Source: Hymenobacter sp. | GTDB lineage: Bacteria > Bacteroidota > Bacteroidia > Cytophagales > Hymenobacteraceae | Assembly (NCBI GenBank): GCA_025353905.1 | Contig: JANXNW010000176.1 | Coordinates: 1 to 61,637 of the forward strand | Length of the DNA: 61,637 nucleotides | Direction of reading: 5' to 3' | Part shown: positions 15,772 through 23,824 of the stretch, piece by piece | Position numbering within the stretch: position 1 is the stretch's first letter | How the letters are laid out: every line of letters starts with the position of its first letter | Made by a program: the position numbers and the translations under genes | Notes under the pieces: model-generated | What the model saw: only the letters and a program-made list of their open reading frames with translations | What the model was told of the DNA's origin: nothing | Databases searched by the model: none

Positions 15772-16938
15772 ATGCTGCTTACCCAAACTGCCCGCCCATC
15801 CTTGCGCTTCGACCGCCACGAGCTGGCCGGGGCGCTCGGCGGGCTGGGCACCGACTTGCCGCTGCTCATCGGGGTGCTGGGCGCGTCGCCGGGGCTGGAT
15901 GCGGCCAGCGTGCTCATCCTGTTCGGGTTGATGCAGGTGGCCAGCGGGCTCTGGTACCGGATGCCCATGCCGGTGCAGCCGCTCAAAGGGTTCGCGGCGC
16001 TGGTCATCGCCCAGCGTATTCCGGCCCCGGTTATTGCCGGGGGCGGGCTGGCGGTGGGTATCGGGATGCTGCTGCTGAGCGTGTCGGGGCTGTTGGGCGG
16101 GCTGGCGCGGCTCGTGCCGAAGGCCGTCATTCGGGGTATTCAGCTCGGGCTGGCTTTGCAGCTGAGCACGCTGGCGCTGAAAACTTACGTGCCCAGCGAC
16201 GGGGCAGTCGGCTACGGGCTGGCGGCGGTGGCCTTTGGGCTGACGGCCGTGCTGCTGGGCCACCGCCGCTACCCGGCCGCGCTGGTGGTAGTGGGCCTGG
16301 GCGTGGCCTGGGCGCTGGCTTTTCGATTTAACTGGGCCGCTTGGGCCGGGGCCGGCCACGCCGTGGGCCTGCGCCTGCCCACGCCCTACCTGCCCACCTG
16401 GCCCGACCTCGCCACCGGGGCCGTGCTGTTGGCCCTGCCCCAGATTCCGCTCTCGCTCGGCAACTCGGTGCTCGCCACCCGGCAGGTCGTGCAGGATTAT
16501 TTTCCCGAGCGCCCGCTCAGCGTCCGCCAAATCGGGCTCACCTACGCGCTGATGAATTTTGTCGGCCCCGTGCTCGGTGGCTTTCCGACTTGCCACGGCT
16601 CGGGCGGATTGGTGGGGCACTACGCCTACGGGGCGCGCACGGGCGGCTCGGTCGTGCTCTATGGCGGGCTGTACCTGACGTTAGGTCTTTTTTTTAGCCC
16701 TGGTTTCACCGAAGTGGTGAAGATTTTCCCGCTGCCAGTGTTGGGCGTACTCTTGCTGTTCGAGGCCCTTACGCTGGCCGCGCTGCTGCGCGATTTGGCC
16801 GCCGACCGCGCCGCGCTGCTGTTGGCCCTGCTCGTGGGCGTAGTTTGCGCCAACCTGCCCTACGGCTACCTCGTAGGGCTGCTGCTGGGTACGGCCGTGC
16901 ATTACGCGCAGCGGGCCGGCTGGCTGGGGTGGAAGTAG
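15772..16938 (+). CDS. MOT1-type molybdate (sulfate-family) transporter
   Basis: The 388-residue membrane protein belongs to the MOT1/putative sulfate-molybdate transporter branch of the SulP superfamily. It carries both MOT1 signatures: PMPVQPLKGFAAL (about residues 65-77) in an early helix, and PQIPLSLGNSV (about 223-233) followed by CHGSGGLVGHYAYGARTGG. About ten or eleven hydrophobic helices are visible, and no STAS domain. Position between moeB and moaA makes molybdate the likely substrate and suggests uptake is made together with cofactor synthesis. The ATG at 15772 follows a repeat copy closely. Confidence 0.88.
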   Translation: MLLTQTARPSLRFDRHELAGALGGLGTDLPLLIGVLGASPGLDAASVLILFGLMQVASGLWYRMPMPVQPLKGFAALVIAQRIPAPVIAGGGLAVGIGMLLLSVSGLLGGLARLVPKAVIRGIQLGLALQLSTLALKTYVPSDGAVGYGLAAVAFGLTAVLLGHRRYPAALVVVGLGVAWALAFRFNWAAWAGAGHAVGLRLPTPYLPTWPDLATGAVLLALPQIPLSLGNSVLATRQVVQDYFPERPLSVRQIGLTYALMNFVGPVLGGFPTCHGSGGLVGHYAYGARTGGSVVLYGGLYLTLGLFFSPGFTEVVKIFPLPVLGVLLLFEALTLAALLRDLAADRAALLLALLVGVVCANLPYGYLVGLLLGTAVHYAQRAGWLGWK

Positions 16939-17139
16939 GATGAGGGATTAGGGATACAGGATTAGGGATTTATGATAAGGCATTTTATCCAACACATTAT
17001 TCCTTCTGCTGCCCCTCCGCGTGAACTGCCTGAATAGCTTGTTTAACCGTTCTCGTATCCAGTCCATAGTCTCTTGTCCTTAATCCCTCATCTCTCATCC
17101 TGAGTCCCTCATCCCTAATAATCCCTAATCCAACAAACC
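16939..17139. repeat. Inverted arrays of GGATTAGGGAT words between transporter and moaA
   Basis: The left part (about 16936-16980) repeats GGATTAGGGAT-type words. The right part (about 17075-17131) repeats the complementary AATCCCTCATC and ATCCCTAAT words. The centre shows nothing recognisable. No Moco riboswitch could be identified here. Confidence 0.75.
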
Positions 17140-18132
17140 ATGCTCGACGCCCACGGCCGCCCCCTGGAATACCTGCGTTTGGCCGTGACGGACCGCTGCA
17201 ACCTGCGCTGCTTCTACTGCATGCCCGAGCAAGGCATCAAGTATTTGCCCAAAAGCGAGGTGCTCAGCTACGAGGAAATGCTGCGCCTGACCACGCTGCT
17301 CGCCGGCCTGGGTGTGCGCAAGGTGCGCCTGACCGGCGGCGAGCCCTTCGTGCGGCGCGGGCTGCTGCCCTTCATCGAACAATTAGCCAACGTGCCCGGC
17401 CTGACTGACATCAGCCTGACGACCAACGGCGTACTTACCGCCCCGTATGTGCCCGAGCTGGCCCGGCTCGGGGTGCGGGCCGTGAACCTGAGCCTCGACA
17501 CGCTCGACCGGCATCGCTTCGCCGCCATCACCCGGCGCGACGAGCTGCCGGCCGTGCTGCGCACGTTCGACGCACTGCTCGATGCGGGCATCGAATTGAA
17601 AATCAACGCCGTCGTGATGGCCGGGCGCAACATCGCCGACCTGGTACCGCTGGCCGAGCTGGCCCGCACCCGGCCGTTATCAGTACGCTTCATTGAGGAA
17701 ATGCCTTTCAACGGCGGCTCGCATGAAGCTTCGGCTGCCACGTTACCCTGGCACCACGCCCGCATCCGCCAGCACCTGGAGCAGCACCTCGGCGAGCTGC
17801 GCCCGCTGCCCGCGCCGCTCGGCAACACCGCCGACGAGTACGCCGTGGCTGGGTTTGAAGGGACGGTGGGCATTATCGCGGCGTATTCGCGCACGTTCTG
17901 CGGCTCCTGTAATCGTCTGCGCCTGACGGCCGAAGGCGGCCTGCGCACCTGCCTCTATTCCCAGAACGGCCTCGACCTGCGCGCCCTGCTACGTGGCGGC
18001 GCAACCGATGCCGACCTGCTCATCGCCCTGCAACAGGCGTTCTACCACCGCGCCTCCGACGGCTTCGCCGCCGAGCGCGAGCGCCCGCTGCATCAGCTCA
18101 GCTTCGAGAGCATGGCCACGATAGGCGGGTGA
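17140..18132 (+). CDS. moaA: GTP 3',8-cyclase MoaA
   Basis: MoaA is the radical-SAM enzyme that rearranges GTP in the first step of molybdenum cofactor synthesis, jointly with MoaC. The 330-residue protein has the N-terminal cluster motif at Cys20, Cys24 and Cys27 (CNLRCFYC), the SAM-region motif RLTGGEPFVR, and the C-terminal second-cluster motif FCGSCNRLRLTAEGGLRTCL. It ends in GlyGly (SMATIGG), as functional MoaA proteins do. moaD follows 98 bp downstream across a short-word repeat. Confidence 0.97.
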   Translation: MLDAHGRPLEYLRLAVTDRCNLRCFYCMPEQGIKYLPKSEVLSYEEMLRLTTLLAGLGVRKVRLTGGEPFVRRGLLPFIEQLANVPGLTDISLTTNGVLTAPYVPELARLGVRAVNLSLDTLDRHRFAAITRRDELPAVLRTFDALLDAGIELKINAVVMAGRNIADLVPLAELARTRPLSVRFIEEMPFNGGSHEASAATLPWHHARIRQHLEQHLGELRPLPAPLGNTADEYAVAGFEGTVGIIAAYSRTFCGSCNRLRLTAEGGLRTCLYSQNGLDLRALLRGGATDADLLIALQQAFYHRASDGFAAERERPLHQLSFESMATIGG

Positions 18133-18230
18133 TTTTCAAGGAGCAATTATCAAGGAGTAATGAATAATTCTCGTTGGCCGCGTTCCCTTTACTTTGTTCG
18201 CAACGACTGAACAATCAATAAACCACCACT
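18132..18230. repeat. Short-word repeat GATTTTCAAGGAGCAATTAT before moaD
   Basis: The sequence after the moaA stop (GATTTTCAAGGAGCAATTAT) is nearly the same as that after the moaD stop (GATTTTCAATGAGCAATTAC at 18472). Both thus carry the same word family directly after a stop codon. TACTTTG at 18190-18196 is a near-consensus -7 box. Confidence 0.65.
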
Positions 18231-18473
18231 TTGAAACTTACCATTCAGCTATTTGGCATCGCCCGCGATATCGCAGGGCACTCCGTCCTGACGCTCATCG
18301 CCCCAGCGGGCGAAACGGCGGCCGGCCTGCTCGCCAGTCTGCGCGCCACGTACCCCGGCCTGACCGAATTGCGCAGCTTGGCCGTGGCCGTCAACAACGA
18401 GTACGCCGCCGCCGATGTGGCCCTGGCCGAAGGTGACGAAATCGCGCTCATCCCGCCCGTTGCCGGAGGCTGA
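18231..18473 (+). CDS. moaD: Molybdopterin synthase small subunit MoaD
   Basis: MoaD is the ubiquitin-like sulfur carrier whose C-terminal glycine becomes a thiocarboxylate and donates sulfur to precursor Z. The 80-residue protein has the beta-grasp pattern (KLTIQLFGIARDIAG, SLAVAVNNEYAAADVALAEGDEIALIPPVAGG) and ends in the required GlyGly. The start is a TTG at 18231, since no ATG is available and the family N-terminus begins there. Its activator is the MoeB-rhodanese protein and its partner is the downstream MoaE. Confidence 0.95.
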   Translation: MKLTIQLFGIARDIAGHSVLTLIAPAGETAAGLLASLRATYPGLTELRSLAVAVNNEYAAADVALAEGDEIALIPPVAGG

Positions 18474-18585
18474 TTTTCAATGAGCAATTACCAATGAGCA
18501 ATGAGCAATTCTCGCCAATGCTGCACGGCAATGTTCATTGACTAGAATTGTTCATCGTTCATTGCTCATTGTTCATTGCTTACTG
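18474..18585. repeat. Inverted arrays of AATGAGCAATT words between moaD and moaE
   Basis: The left array (18478-18517) repeats AATGAGCAATT. The right array (18536-18578) repeats the complementary ATTGCTCATTGTTCATTGC words. The spacer between them is about 20 bp. Confidence 0.85.
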
Positions 18586-18999
18586 ATGATTGACCTAACC
18601 GACCAGCCCATCGACGTGGCGGCCGTACTGCGGGCGGCCGAATCGCCGGAAGCGGGGGCCGTAAATGCGTTTATCGGCACCGTGCGCGACCGCAGCGACG
18701 GGCGGGCCGTGGTGCGCCTGCACTACGAAGCCTACGTGCCGATGGCCCGGCGGCAGCTGGCCCGCGTGGCGGAAATGGCCCGCGAGCGGTGGCCGCAGCT
18801 GCGCCAGGTGGCCATCGTGCACCGCTACGGCACCCTCGAAATCGGCGACGTGGCCGTGGTAGTCGCCGTGAGCACCCCGCACCGCGCCGACTCGTTCGCG
18901 GCCTGTGAATTTATCATCGACACGCTCAAAAAAGTCGTGCCCATCTGGAAAAAAGAGGAGTACGAAGATGGCACCGTGTGGGTGGCCGCGCATCCGTAA
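18586..18999 (+). CDS. moaE: Molybdopterin synthase catalytic subunit MoaE
   Basis: MoaE pairs with MoaD to convert cyclic pyranopterin monophosphate into molybdopterin. The 137-residue protein has GAVNAFIGTVRDRSDGRAVVRLHYEAY near the N-terminus, VAIVHRYGTLEIGDVAVVVAVSTPHR in the middle and the active-site lysines in LKKVVPIWKKEEYEDG near the C-terminus. The ATG at 18586 was chosen because upstream in-frame codons belong to the repeat array. The downstream gene moaC is convergent, with a perfect inverted repeat between them. Confidence 0.95.
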   Translation: MIDLTDQPIDVAAVLRAAESPEAGAVNAFIGTVRDRSDGRAVVRLHYEAYVPMARRQLARVAEMARERWPQLRQVAIVHRYGTLEIGDVAVVVAVSTPHRADSFAACEFIIDTLKKVVPIWKKEEYEDGTVWVAAHP

Positions 19000-19002
19000 A
19001 GT

Positions 19003-19106
19003 GTAGGGGCGGCTCGCAGCCGCCCGCTGGATGTATGAACCAAGCTGACGGTAGTATTACGCACCAGCAACAGCAACCGTAGCGGGCGGCTGCGAGCCGC
19101 CCCTAC
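19003..19106. repeat. Perfect 26-bp inverted repeat between moaE and moaC
   Basis: The arms at 19003-19028 and 19081-19106 are exact reverse complements (GTAGGGGCGGCTCGCAGCCG... and partner), with a 52-bp spacer. The right arm contains the moaC stop codon. A related GC-rich sequence contains the stop of the lamin-tail gene at 40319. Confidence 0.92.
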
Positions 19107-19603
19107 GCGCGATAATCGGATTTGCCGCCCGTTTTTTCCAGCAGCCGGATGCCTTCGATGACCATGTCGGGGGCGAGCGCCTTGCACATGTCGTACACGG
19201 TGAGGGCAGCCACGGTGGCTCCGGTGAGGGCTTCCATCTCGACGCCGGTGCGGCCGGTGAGGCGGGCCGTGCATTCGATGCGTACCGCGTTGGGGGCGTG
19301 GGCCTCGACGCGCACCTGAATATCGTCCAGGCCCAGCGGGTGGCAGAGTGGGATGAGGTCGGCGGTTTTTTTGGCCGCCATCACCCCGGCGATGATGGCC
19401 GTCTGGAAAACGGGACCTTTGCGGGTGGGCAACTCGCCGGCCTGCACCAGGGCCAGCACCTCGGCCCCGACGCGCACGTAGGCCTCGGCGCGGGCCAGGC
19501 GGGCGGTGGCGGGCTTATCGGCTACGTTCACCATCGCCGGCTGGCCGGCTTCGTTGACGTGCGTGAGGTGCGGGACGGCGGAAGAGTCGGGGGTAGGAAG
19601 CAT
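19103..19603 (-). CDS. moaC: Cyclic pyranopterin monophosphate synthase MoaC
   Basis: MoaC converts the MoaA product 3',8-cH2GTP into cyclic pyranopterin monophosphate. The 166-residue protein has the family landmarks: [56 protein letters not shown] (with the conserved Lys-Lys and Cys-His), [26 protein letters not shown] and the ending [12 protein letters not shown]. It is on the opposite strand from the rest of the Moco cluster and converges on moaE. Its TAG stop lies within the inverted repeat. Confidence 0.96.
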   Translation of the reverse strand: MLPTPDSSAVPHLTHVNEAGQPAMVNVADKPATARLARAEAYVRVGAEVLALVQAGELPTRKGPVFQTAIIAGVMAAKKTADLIPLCHPLGLDDIQVRVEAHAPNAVRIECTARLTGRTGVEMEALTGATVAALTVYDMCKALAPDMVIEGIRLLEKTGGKSDYRA

Positions 19604-19640
19604 GAGCCAGCAAGCGGCCGGCCGGGGCGAAGGTTTTGGT

Positions 19641-19691
19641 GAAAGCCAAAAAACCCCTTCTGCTACCAGCAGAAGGGGTTTTTTGGCTTTC
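19641..19691. terminator. Strong hairpin terminator, 24-bp perfect stem
   Basis: Two perfectly complementary 24-bp arms (19641-19664 and 19668-19691) flank a 3-nt loop, with A6/T6 tracts in the stem flanks. It lies at the 3' side of the minus-strand sorting-domain remnant and upstream of moaC. Confidence 0.9.
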
Positions 19692-19725
19692 AGGTCAGCA
19701 GCCAGTGGCTGGCTGCTCGGCTCGC

Positions 19726-19868
19726 TTACTCCTGGGTCAGGCGCAGCACCTGGCGCAGGGGCGAACCGTCGGGCTGGGTGCCGCTCACTACCACCAGGTA
19801 CGAGCCGGCGGCCAGGCCGGGCAGGGCCAGCGGGACCGACTTCGATGTGAGTGTAGCGTCAAAGCCTC
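19726..19868 (-). pseudogene. Remnant of a T9SS type A sorting-domain C-terminus
   Basis: Reading on the minus strand, 19834 to 19726 encodes [17 protein letters not shown] followed by a [16 protein letters not shown] ending and TAA. This is nearly identical to the C-terminus of the 1945-residue protein that ends at 23914, and at nucleotide level only a handful of about 105 bases differ. Homology breaks abruptly at about 19834. The frame meets a TGA near 19868, so only the tail of a former cargo gene remains, still followed by a terminator. The 19604-19932 interval holds this remnant and the terminator only. Confidence 0.8.
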
Positions 19869-19932
19869 AATTTCAAAGAATGAAGCCCCCATGCCCTGCC
19901 TTTCCTTCTGGGGGTAATGGTCGGGCAACGAG

Positions 19933-21451
19933 TCAGTCGGCGTACAATTCCAATTCCGCAACAGCCATCTGCCCGCCTGGCTGGTTTGGACCATCCGGCT
20001 TGTTGGCCTGGAGGCGCACGTAACGCGCGGCTACTCGGGGGAAATCGAGCGTGTACGTCCCGCCTACCGTGGGTTTCAGGTGCTTAACAGACTGCCAGCG
20101 TTGCCTGTCGTCTGAAATCTCGAGGTTGGCATCGGTAGCGTAAAGATTTTTCTGGAAGGTTACGATGGCTTTTGAAAATGTGGCCGTACTGCCCAGGTCA
20201 ACCACCAGCGACCAGGGCCACTCCTGGGCCGCCTGTGCATCGTAATAATCCCTTTGACCATCGATGGCAAACAGCGCCGAGTGCTGGTACCGTTTGCCGC
20301 CATCCGCACGCGAACCTCCACTCACCGGCAAGTCGAGGCCGGTGACGTTGCTGGTAAGAAACGCGTTTTTGTACAGGGCCAGGTTCGGGTTGGCGGGCGC
20401 GGTTTGGGCATCGCGAATCAGCGACCTCACGCGGCTCATGGCCTGTAGCTGAGCCGGAAACAGCGACCCGTCGGCCCGAATCCCCAGGTCTACCGTGACC
20501 ACCCCGGCGCGGTCGCTGACGAGGCGGATGTAGCTGGCAAGCTGGTCTGGTGAGCGGGTCAGCTCGCCATCCCCCCATTGTCGGCCCAGGTACGAAGTCA
20601 TGTGCCAGATTAACCCCTTGCCTTTGAACTGCTCGGGCTGCGCCCCGGGGAAACGTTCGAACTCGTTTTCCTCGCCCGCCATGTAATCCTGCTCCTGGCT
20701 AACCGATTTGAACAGCTCCGCCGACGGGTTGCAGGTAGCAAGTGCGCCGGGGTTGCCCGTGCGTACCGCTCTCAAGAGCGCGTCGATGTTTTGCTCGCCG
20801 TCGGTTGGGTTGTAGTAGCCACCCACCCAGGGGTAGCAGCCGTCAAGCCACCAGCCGGCAACATTGGTTCCCCACCGTTTCGACCATTCCTCGTACATGG
20901 CGTTGAGCGTCGCCCGCTCCGCCGGGGTAGCCTGGTCATTGGGAACAGGGAAACGGGTCATGATTTCCGAAGGCGCCGAAAGCGGCCCCTGGGCCGTAGC
21001 GTACACCAGCAATTTGATGCCTGCGGCTTTCAGGGCCACGCTCAGGTCCGCGATTAAATCACGCTCGGAAACGTACTGTCCCGGCAGCGTACCCGTCTTT
21101 TTGGTGTATGCCGCACTGGGCGCGACGTAATAGTCCGAGTTCTGCCCGACCGAGAAGACCACGTAAGCGGCCCCCGTTTGTTGCACGTCCGCCACGAACC
21201 GGTTGGTATCGAAATTTTTGACGGTCGTGTTCCACGTGCCGTCTTTGCCCGACTTGATACCATTGATTCCCGGAACGTAGTGCACCATTACCCCGTATTT
21301 CGAGGCCGCAAACCACGCCTGATTACTGATGAGTGGGGGGGTAGCTGGCGGCCCAGGGGAGATGGTGGGGGTGGGGTGCGTGCGTACAGGCGTTCAGCGT
21401 GAGCGTCAGGACGGCGATGAGAGCGGGCGTTTGCTGAAATAGTTTTGGCAT
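19933..21451 (-). pseudogene. GH29-like (alpha-L-fucosidase family-related) lipoprotein with F5/8 type C domain, frameshifted
   Basis: The gene starts at ATG 21451 with a lipoprotein signal (MPKLFQQTPALIAVLTLTLNAC, lipid Cys22). The catalytic-type barrel continues in another frame: QAWFAASKYGVMVHYVPG, YVVFSVGQNSDYYV, GWWLDGCYPW with a probable nucleophile Asp, then DLGIRADGSLFP. A C-terminal galactose-binding/F5-8C domain follows (NLALYKNAFLTSNV, VVDLGSTATFSKAIVTF, ARYVRLQANKP). The two frames would join if the seven-C coding-strand run at 21335-21341 had one more C. This may be phase variation, decay or a base-calling error. The His-His of typical GH29 KHHDGF is replaced by GQNSDY, so fucosidase activity is doubtful. 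Confidence 0.7.
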
Positions 21452-21749
21452 GGAAGGACGCCACGCCGGGGTGGGTCGGAGAAAGTGAAAAAACAGCGTT
21501 ACTCAACTTCGGGCGGGCTTGGATTGGGTAGGGTTGAATTGGTCAGGGCGCAGAGGGCAGGGCCCGGCTCATACCCCGGCCCGAACGACTGTATCGTATT
21601 TGCGCCGCTTATCGGTTGTTCGGACTAGTTCCACAATACGAGCAAGTTACTTCATTCGGACCCACTTTTGTGAGACTATCCCAGGCCAGACCGGCCCCGG
21701 CCCAATCGCCTCGCCACTGTCAGCTTGTATCACTATAGTCCTCTCGGCC

Positions 21750-22214
21750 ATGATAATCCCGTTTCTTACCCGGTTTTTTTTCGAAGACACCGATTCCGGA
21801 CTGTCGAAAACAACGTTTGCTGATGGCCTCAGTCTCCAGCTTAAGCAACGTTTCGAAAGCTTGCTGCTCGACATCGCGGGTGATTTGCCCGACCTGTTGA
21901 TTGTGTCCGTCATAGACCTCCAATCGGGCCGGCTGCTGGCCACGCGCCAGCTCGGGGGCAAGCTAAACCCCGCCAAGGCCGCCCCCTACCACGCGGCCGG
22001 CATTCGGCAGAACCAGTTGGCCCTGCAAATCTGGGAGCTGGCCCCCGGCGAAGCCATCGAGGACATGCTCATTACCAGCGACACGCAGTGGCACGTGCTG
22101 CGCCTGTTACCCGGCAACCGGCATTTCGTGCACCTGCTGGTGAGCCACCGCGACACGAACCTGGCCATTGCCCGTGAAGTGCTACGGACCCGTACCGTCG
22201 GTAGCCCAGCCTAG
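21750..22214 (+). CDS. Roadblock/LC7-like domain protein, paralogue 1
   Basis: The 154-residue soluble protein has a roadblock-like core after a 30-residue N-terminal extension: FESLLLDIAGDLPDLLIVSVIDLQSGRLLA, then GEAIEDMLITSDTQWHVLRLLPG and FVHLLVSHRDTNLAIAREVLR. It is clearly paralogous to the convergent gene at 22307-22687, sharing IxDxLIT, LxxLL and DTNLAIAR-VLR at matching spacing. Roadblock/LC7 proteins regulate small GTPases or act as dimeric scaffolds, but no GTPase gene is nearby. The ATG at 21750 was chosen; upstream in-frame codons run through non-coding-like sequence. The 21452-21749 interval otherwise shows nothing I recognise. Confidence 0.65.
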   Translation: MIIPFLTRFFFEDTDSGLSKTTFADGLSLQLKQRFESLLLDIAGDLPDLLIVSVIDLQSGRLLATRQLGGKLNPAKAAPYHAAGIRQNQLALQIWELAPGEAIEDMLITSDTQWHVLRLLPGNRHFVHLLVSHRDTNLAIAREVLRTRTVGSPA

Positions 22215-22235
22215 CCATTGGCCTGGGCCGAAATA

Positions 22236-22269
22236 CGAGAGCCACCCCCGCTGATAAGGGTGGCTCTCG
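22236..22269. terminator. Bidirectional hairpin between the convergent roadblock-like genes
   Basis: The 12-bp arms CGAGAGCCACCC and GGGTGGCTCTCG surround a 10-nt loop in the 92-bp gap between the two convergent genes. Confidence 0.8.
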
Positions 22270-22306
22270 TGTTTCAGTACGCCCGGCTTGGGCAACCGGA
22301 GCCGGA

Positions 22307-22687
22307 CTATTTGAACAGCTCCGCTTGCTGGCGCAACACATCGCGGGCGATGGCCAGGTTCGTGTCGCGGGTATTTACCACCAGGTAAATGAATTTCTTA
22401 GTATCTTCGAGCAGCTTAATCAGGTGCAGCTGCGAGGTGAGGGTGATGAGGATATCATCGATTTTCTCGTTCGTAAGCTTGAGGGCAGTCATAGCCTTCA
22501 GCTTCTGCTTCACCACTTCGGTGTTGTAGGCCGCCGCCGTCTCCGGGTTCAGGGTAGGCGAGTTGGAATGCGAGGCCAGGCACAGGCCCGAGCTGACTTC
22601 CACCACCGCCACGGCAACGAGCTGCGGTAAGCTGTCAATGATGTTCTGCACGGCTTGGCCGGCGGAAGTGTTTAGTGCGTATGCCAC
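22307..22687 (-). CDS. Roadblock/LC7-like domain protein, paralogue 2
   Basis: The 126-residue protein is a compact single domain: AVQNIIDSLPQLVAVAVVEVSSGLCLASHSNSP, then NEKIDDILITLTSQLHLIKLLEDTKKFIYLVVNTRDTNLAIARDVLR. The fold prediction (helix-strand-strand-helix-strands-helix) and the G-LAS segment fit roadblock/LC7 proteins. It shares most conserved positions with the neighbouring 21750-22214 protein but lacks that protein's N-terminal extension. Opposite orientation suggests an inverted duplication. The role is unknown; in other bacteria roadblock proteins such as MglB act on small GTPases. Confidence 0.65.
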   Translation of the reverse strand: MAYALNTSAGQAVQNIIDSLPQLVAVAVVEVSSGLCLASHSNSPTLNPETAAAYNTEVVKQKLKAMTALKLTNEKIDDILITLTSQLHLIKLLEDTKKFIYLVVNTRDTNLAIARDVLRQQAELFK

Positions 22688-22763
22688 AGATGGGAATCTA
22701 AAAAGGTGAGGAGGAAAATTGCGAAATAGTCGAGAAGTAGGTATGATTGGTATGGATGAAAAA

Positions 22764-22785
22764 CCGGCTCCCGTGCGGGAGCCGG
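22764..22785 (-). terminator. Hairpin terminator downstream of the anti-sigma-like gene
   Basis: A 10-bp stem, CCGGCTCCCG with its complement, and a 2-nt loop are followed on the minus strand by a T run (GGTTTTTCATCC). It ends the 22832-23548 gene. Confidence 0.8.
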
Positions 22786-22831
22786 CACCAGCGATGCCCT
22801 AAAAAAGATTTTTAGAAAATCGAAGCGGGAA

Positions 22832-23548
22832 TTAGTTGAACAGCCAGCGCGCGGCTTTCCGGGTCCATCTGGCCAGCGCGCCTTTGGTAGGTGCGCTTTT
22901 GGTTGGCAGCAGCGTCACGTTCTCCACGGCATGGCTATCCTCCTCAATGTGTACTTCCTCGTCGGTATAGCCGCTGTAGCCGTACGCCAGCGTGGTAGGC
23001 CGGCCGTAGGGTACCTGCAAGGAATAAGCACCTTCGGCATTCGTGCTCACGCCCCGGCGGGTATTTTTCTCGAATACCGTGGCTCCCACCAGCGGCTTGC
23101 CACTCTCGTCCAGGATTCTGCCGCTTATCGTTGCCATTACCAGTGCCTCGGTGCCGGTGGCGGGGGTTTTGCCCAGCGTAGATACTGCCGACGGCGAAGC
23201 CACTACTTTACCGGGGGCAACCGGCGTAGCGTGGCGCGCGAACACGGCCCCGACCAGGAGCATGGTTACGGCCATCAGGGCGGCCGCTTGCCGGCGGGTC
23301 CGCCCCGTCGAGGTCCGCACCCGGTCAATCTGACGCTGCATCCAGCCCACGGCTAATACTTGTTCGCCGGTTTGGGCCATTTCGTGGTAGCGCTGCCACG
23401 TCTGGGTGCCGCGCGCCGTGTTTTTTTGCAGGTAGTTATCTACCATTCGGGTGTGCTCCGCGGTCAAGTCGCCGCGGAGGTAAGCGTCGCGGTAAGCTGG
23501 GAGCAGCTCACCGGTGTGCTGACTAAAGGGAAAAGCAGTTAGTGCCAT
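22832..23548 (-). CDS. Membrane protein with zinc-finger-less anti-sigma-like N-terminus and CarboxypepD_reg-like domain
   Basis: The 238-residue protein has three parts. Residues 1-70 (LPAYRDAYLRGDLTAEHTRMVDNYLQKN) resemble the cytoplasmic region of anti-sigma factors but lack the HxxxCxxC zinc site. One transmembrane helix lies near 85-105 (QAAALMAVTMLLVGAVFA). A periplasmic carboxypeptidase-regulatory-like beta-sandwich spans about 135-215 (ISGRILDESGKPLVGATVFEKNTRRGVSTNAEGAYSLQVP). The topology suggests signalling or surface-associated function, but no sigma factor is adjacent. Confidence 0.6.
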   Translation of the reverse strand: MALTAFPFSQHTGELLPAYRDAYLRGDLTAEHTRMVDNYLQKNTARGTQTWQRYHEMAQTGEQVLAVGWMQRQIDRVRTSTGRTRRQAAALMAVTMLLVGAVFARHATPVAPGKVVASPSAVSTLGKTPATGTEALVMATISGRILDESGKPLVGATVFEKNTRRGVSTNAEGAYSLQVPYGRPTTLAYGYSGYTDEEVHIEEDSHAVENVTLLPTKSAPTKGALARWTRKAARWLFN

Positions 23549-23627
23549 ACAAATAAGTAAGAAAAAAGGTGAGGGAAATAAAGATGTCCAGTCAGCTTGT
23601 CTTCGCCGTTTAGAATTTTTGTGCTTT

Positions 23628-23635
23628 CAAATGTA
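23628..23635 (-). promoter_or_regulatory. Candidate TACATTTG -7 box for the anti-sigma-like gene
   Basis: On the minus strand TACATTTG exactly fits TAnnTTTG and lies 80 bp before the start at 23548. The rest of the 23549-23820 interval shows nothing recognisable. Confidence 0.4.
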
Positions 23636-23824
23636 ACAGGTTTTATTTAAATATCATGGGAACCAGCCTGGTGAGTATGATAGAGCCGCGCTCGACTGAG
23701 GCGCTGTCGTAAAGCTTTGGTCTGAGAAACGGCCGCGTTTTCCTCATTCAATGGGCACGTTGCCCGGTCCCCGGACTCAGAAAAGCTATTTCGCTCGCCC
23801 TCACGTCATTCCGACTACCCAAAA

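Noticed and set aside
16939-17139. Possible Moco riboswitch upstream of moaA
   Set aside because: The interval is composed of inverted short-word arrays, and no Moco-motif conserved core could be recognised by eye.
20400-20480. tRNA-like words in the GH29-like gene
   Set aside because: The match is to a few D-loop-like bases only. No cloverleaf or acceptor pairing exists, and the region is coding.
21750-22687. MglB/MglA-type polarity system
   Set aside because: The proteins resemble roadblock domains but no MglA-like GTPase is present, and Bacteroidota gliding does not depend on MglA, so no such function was assigned.
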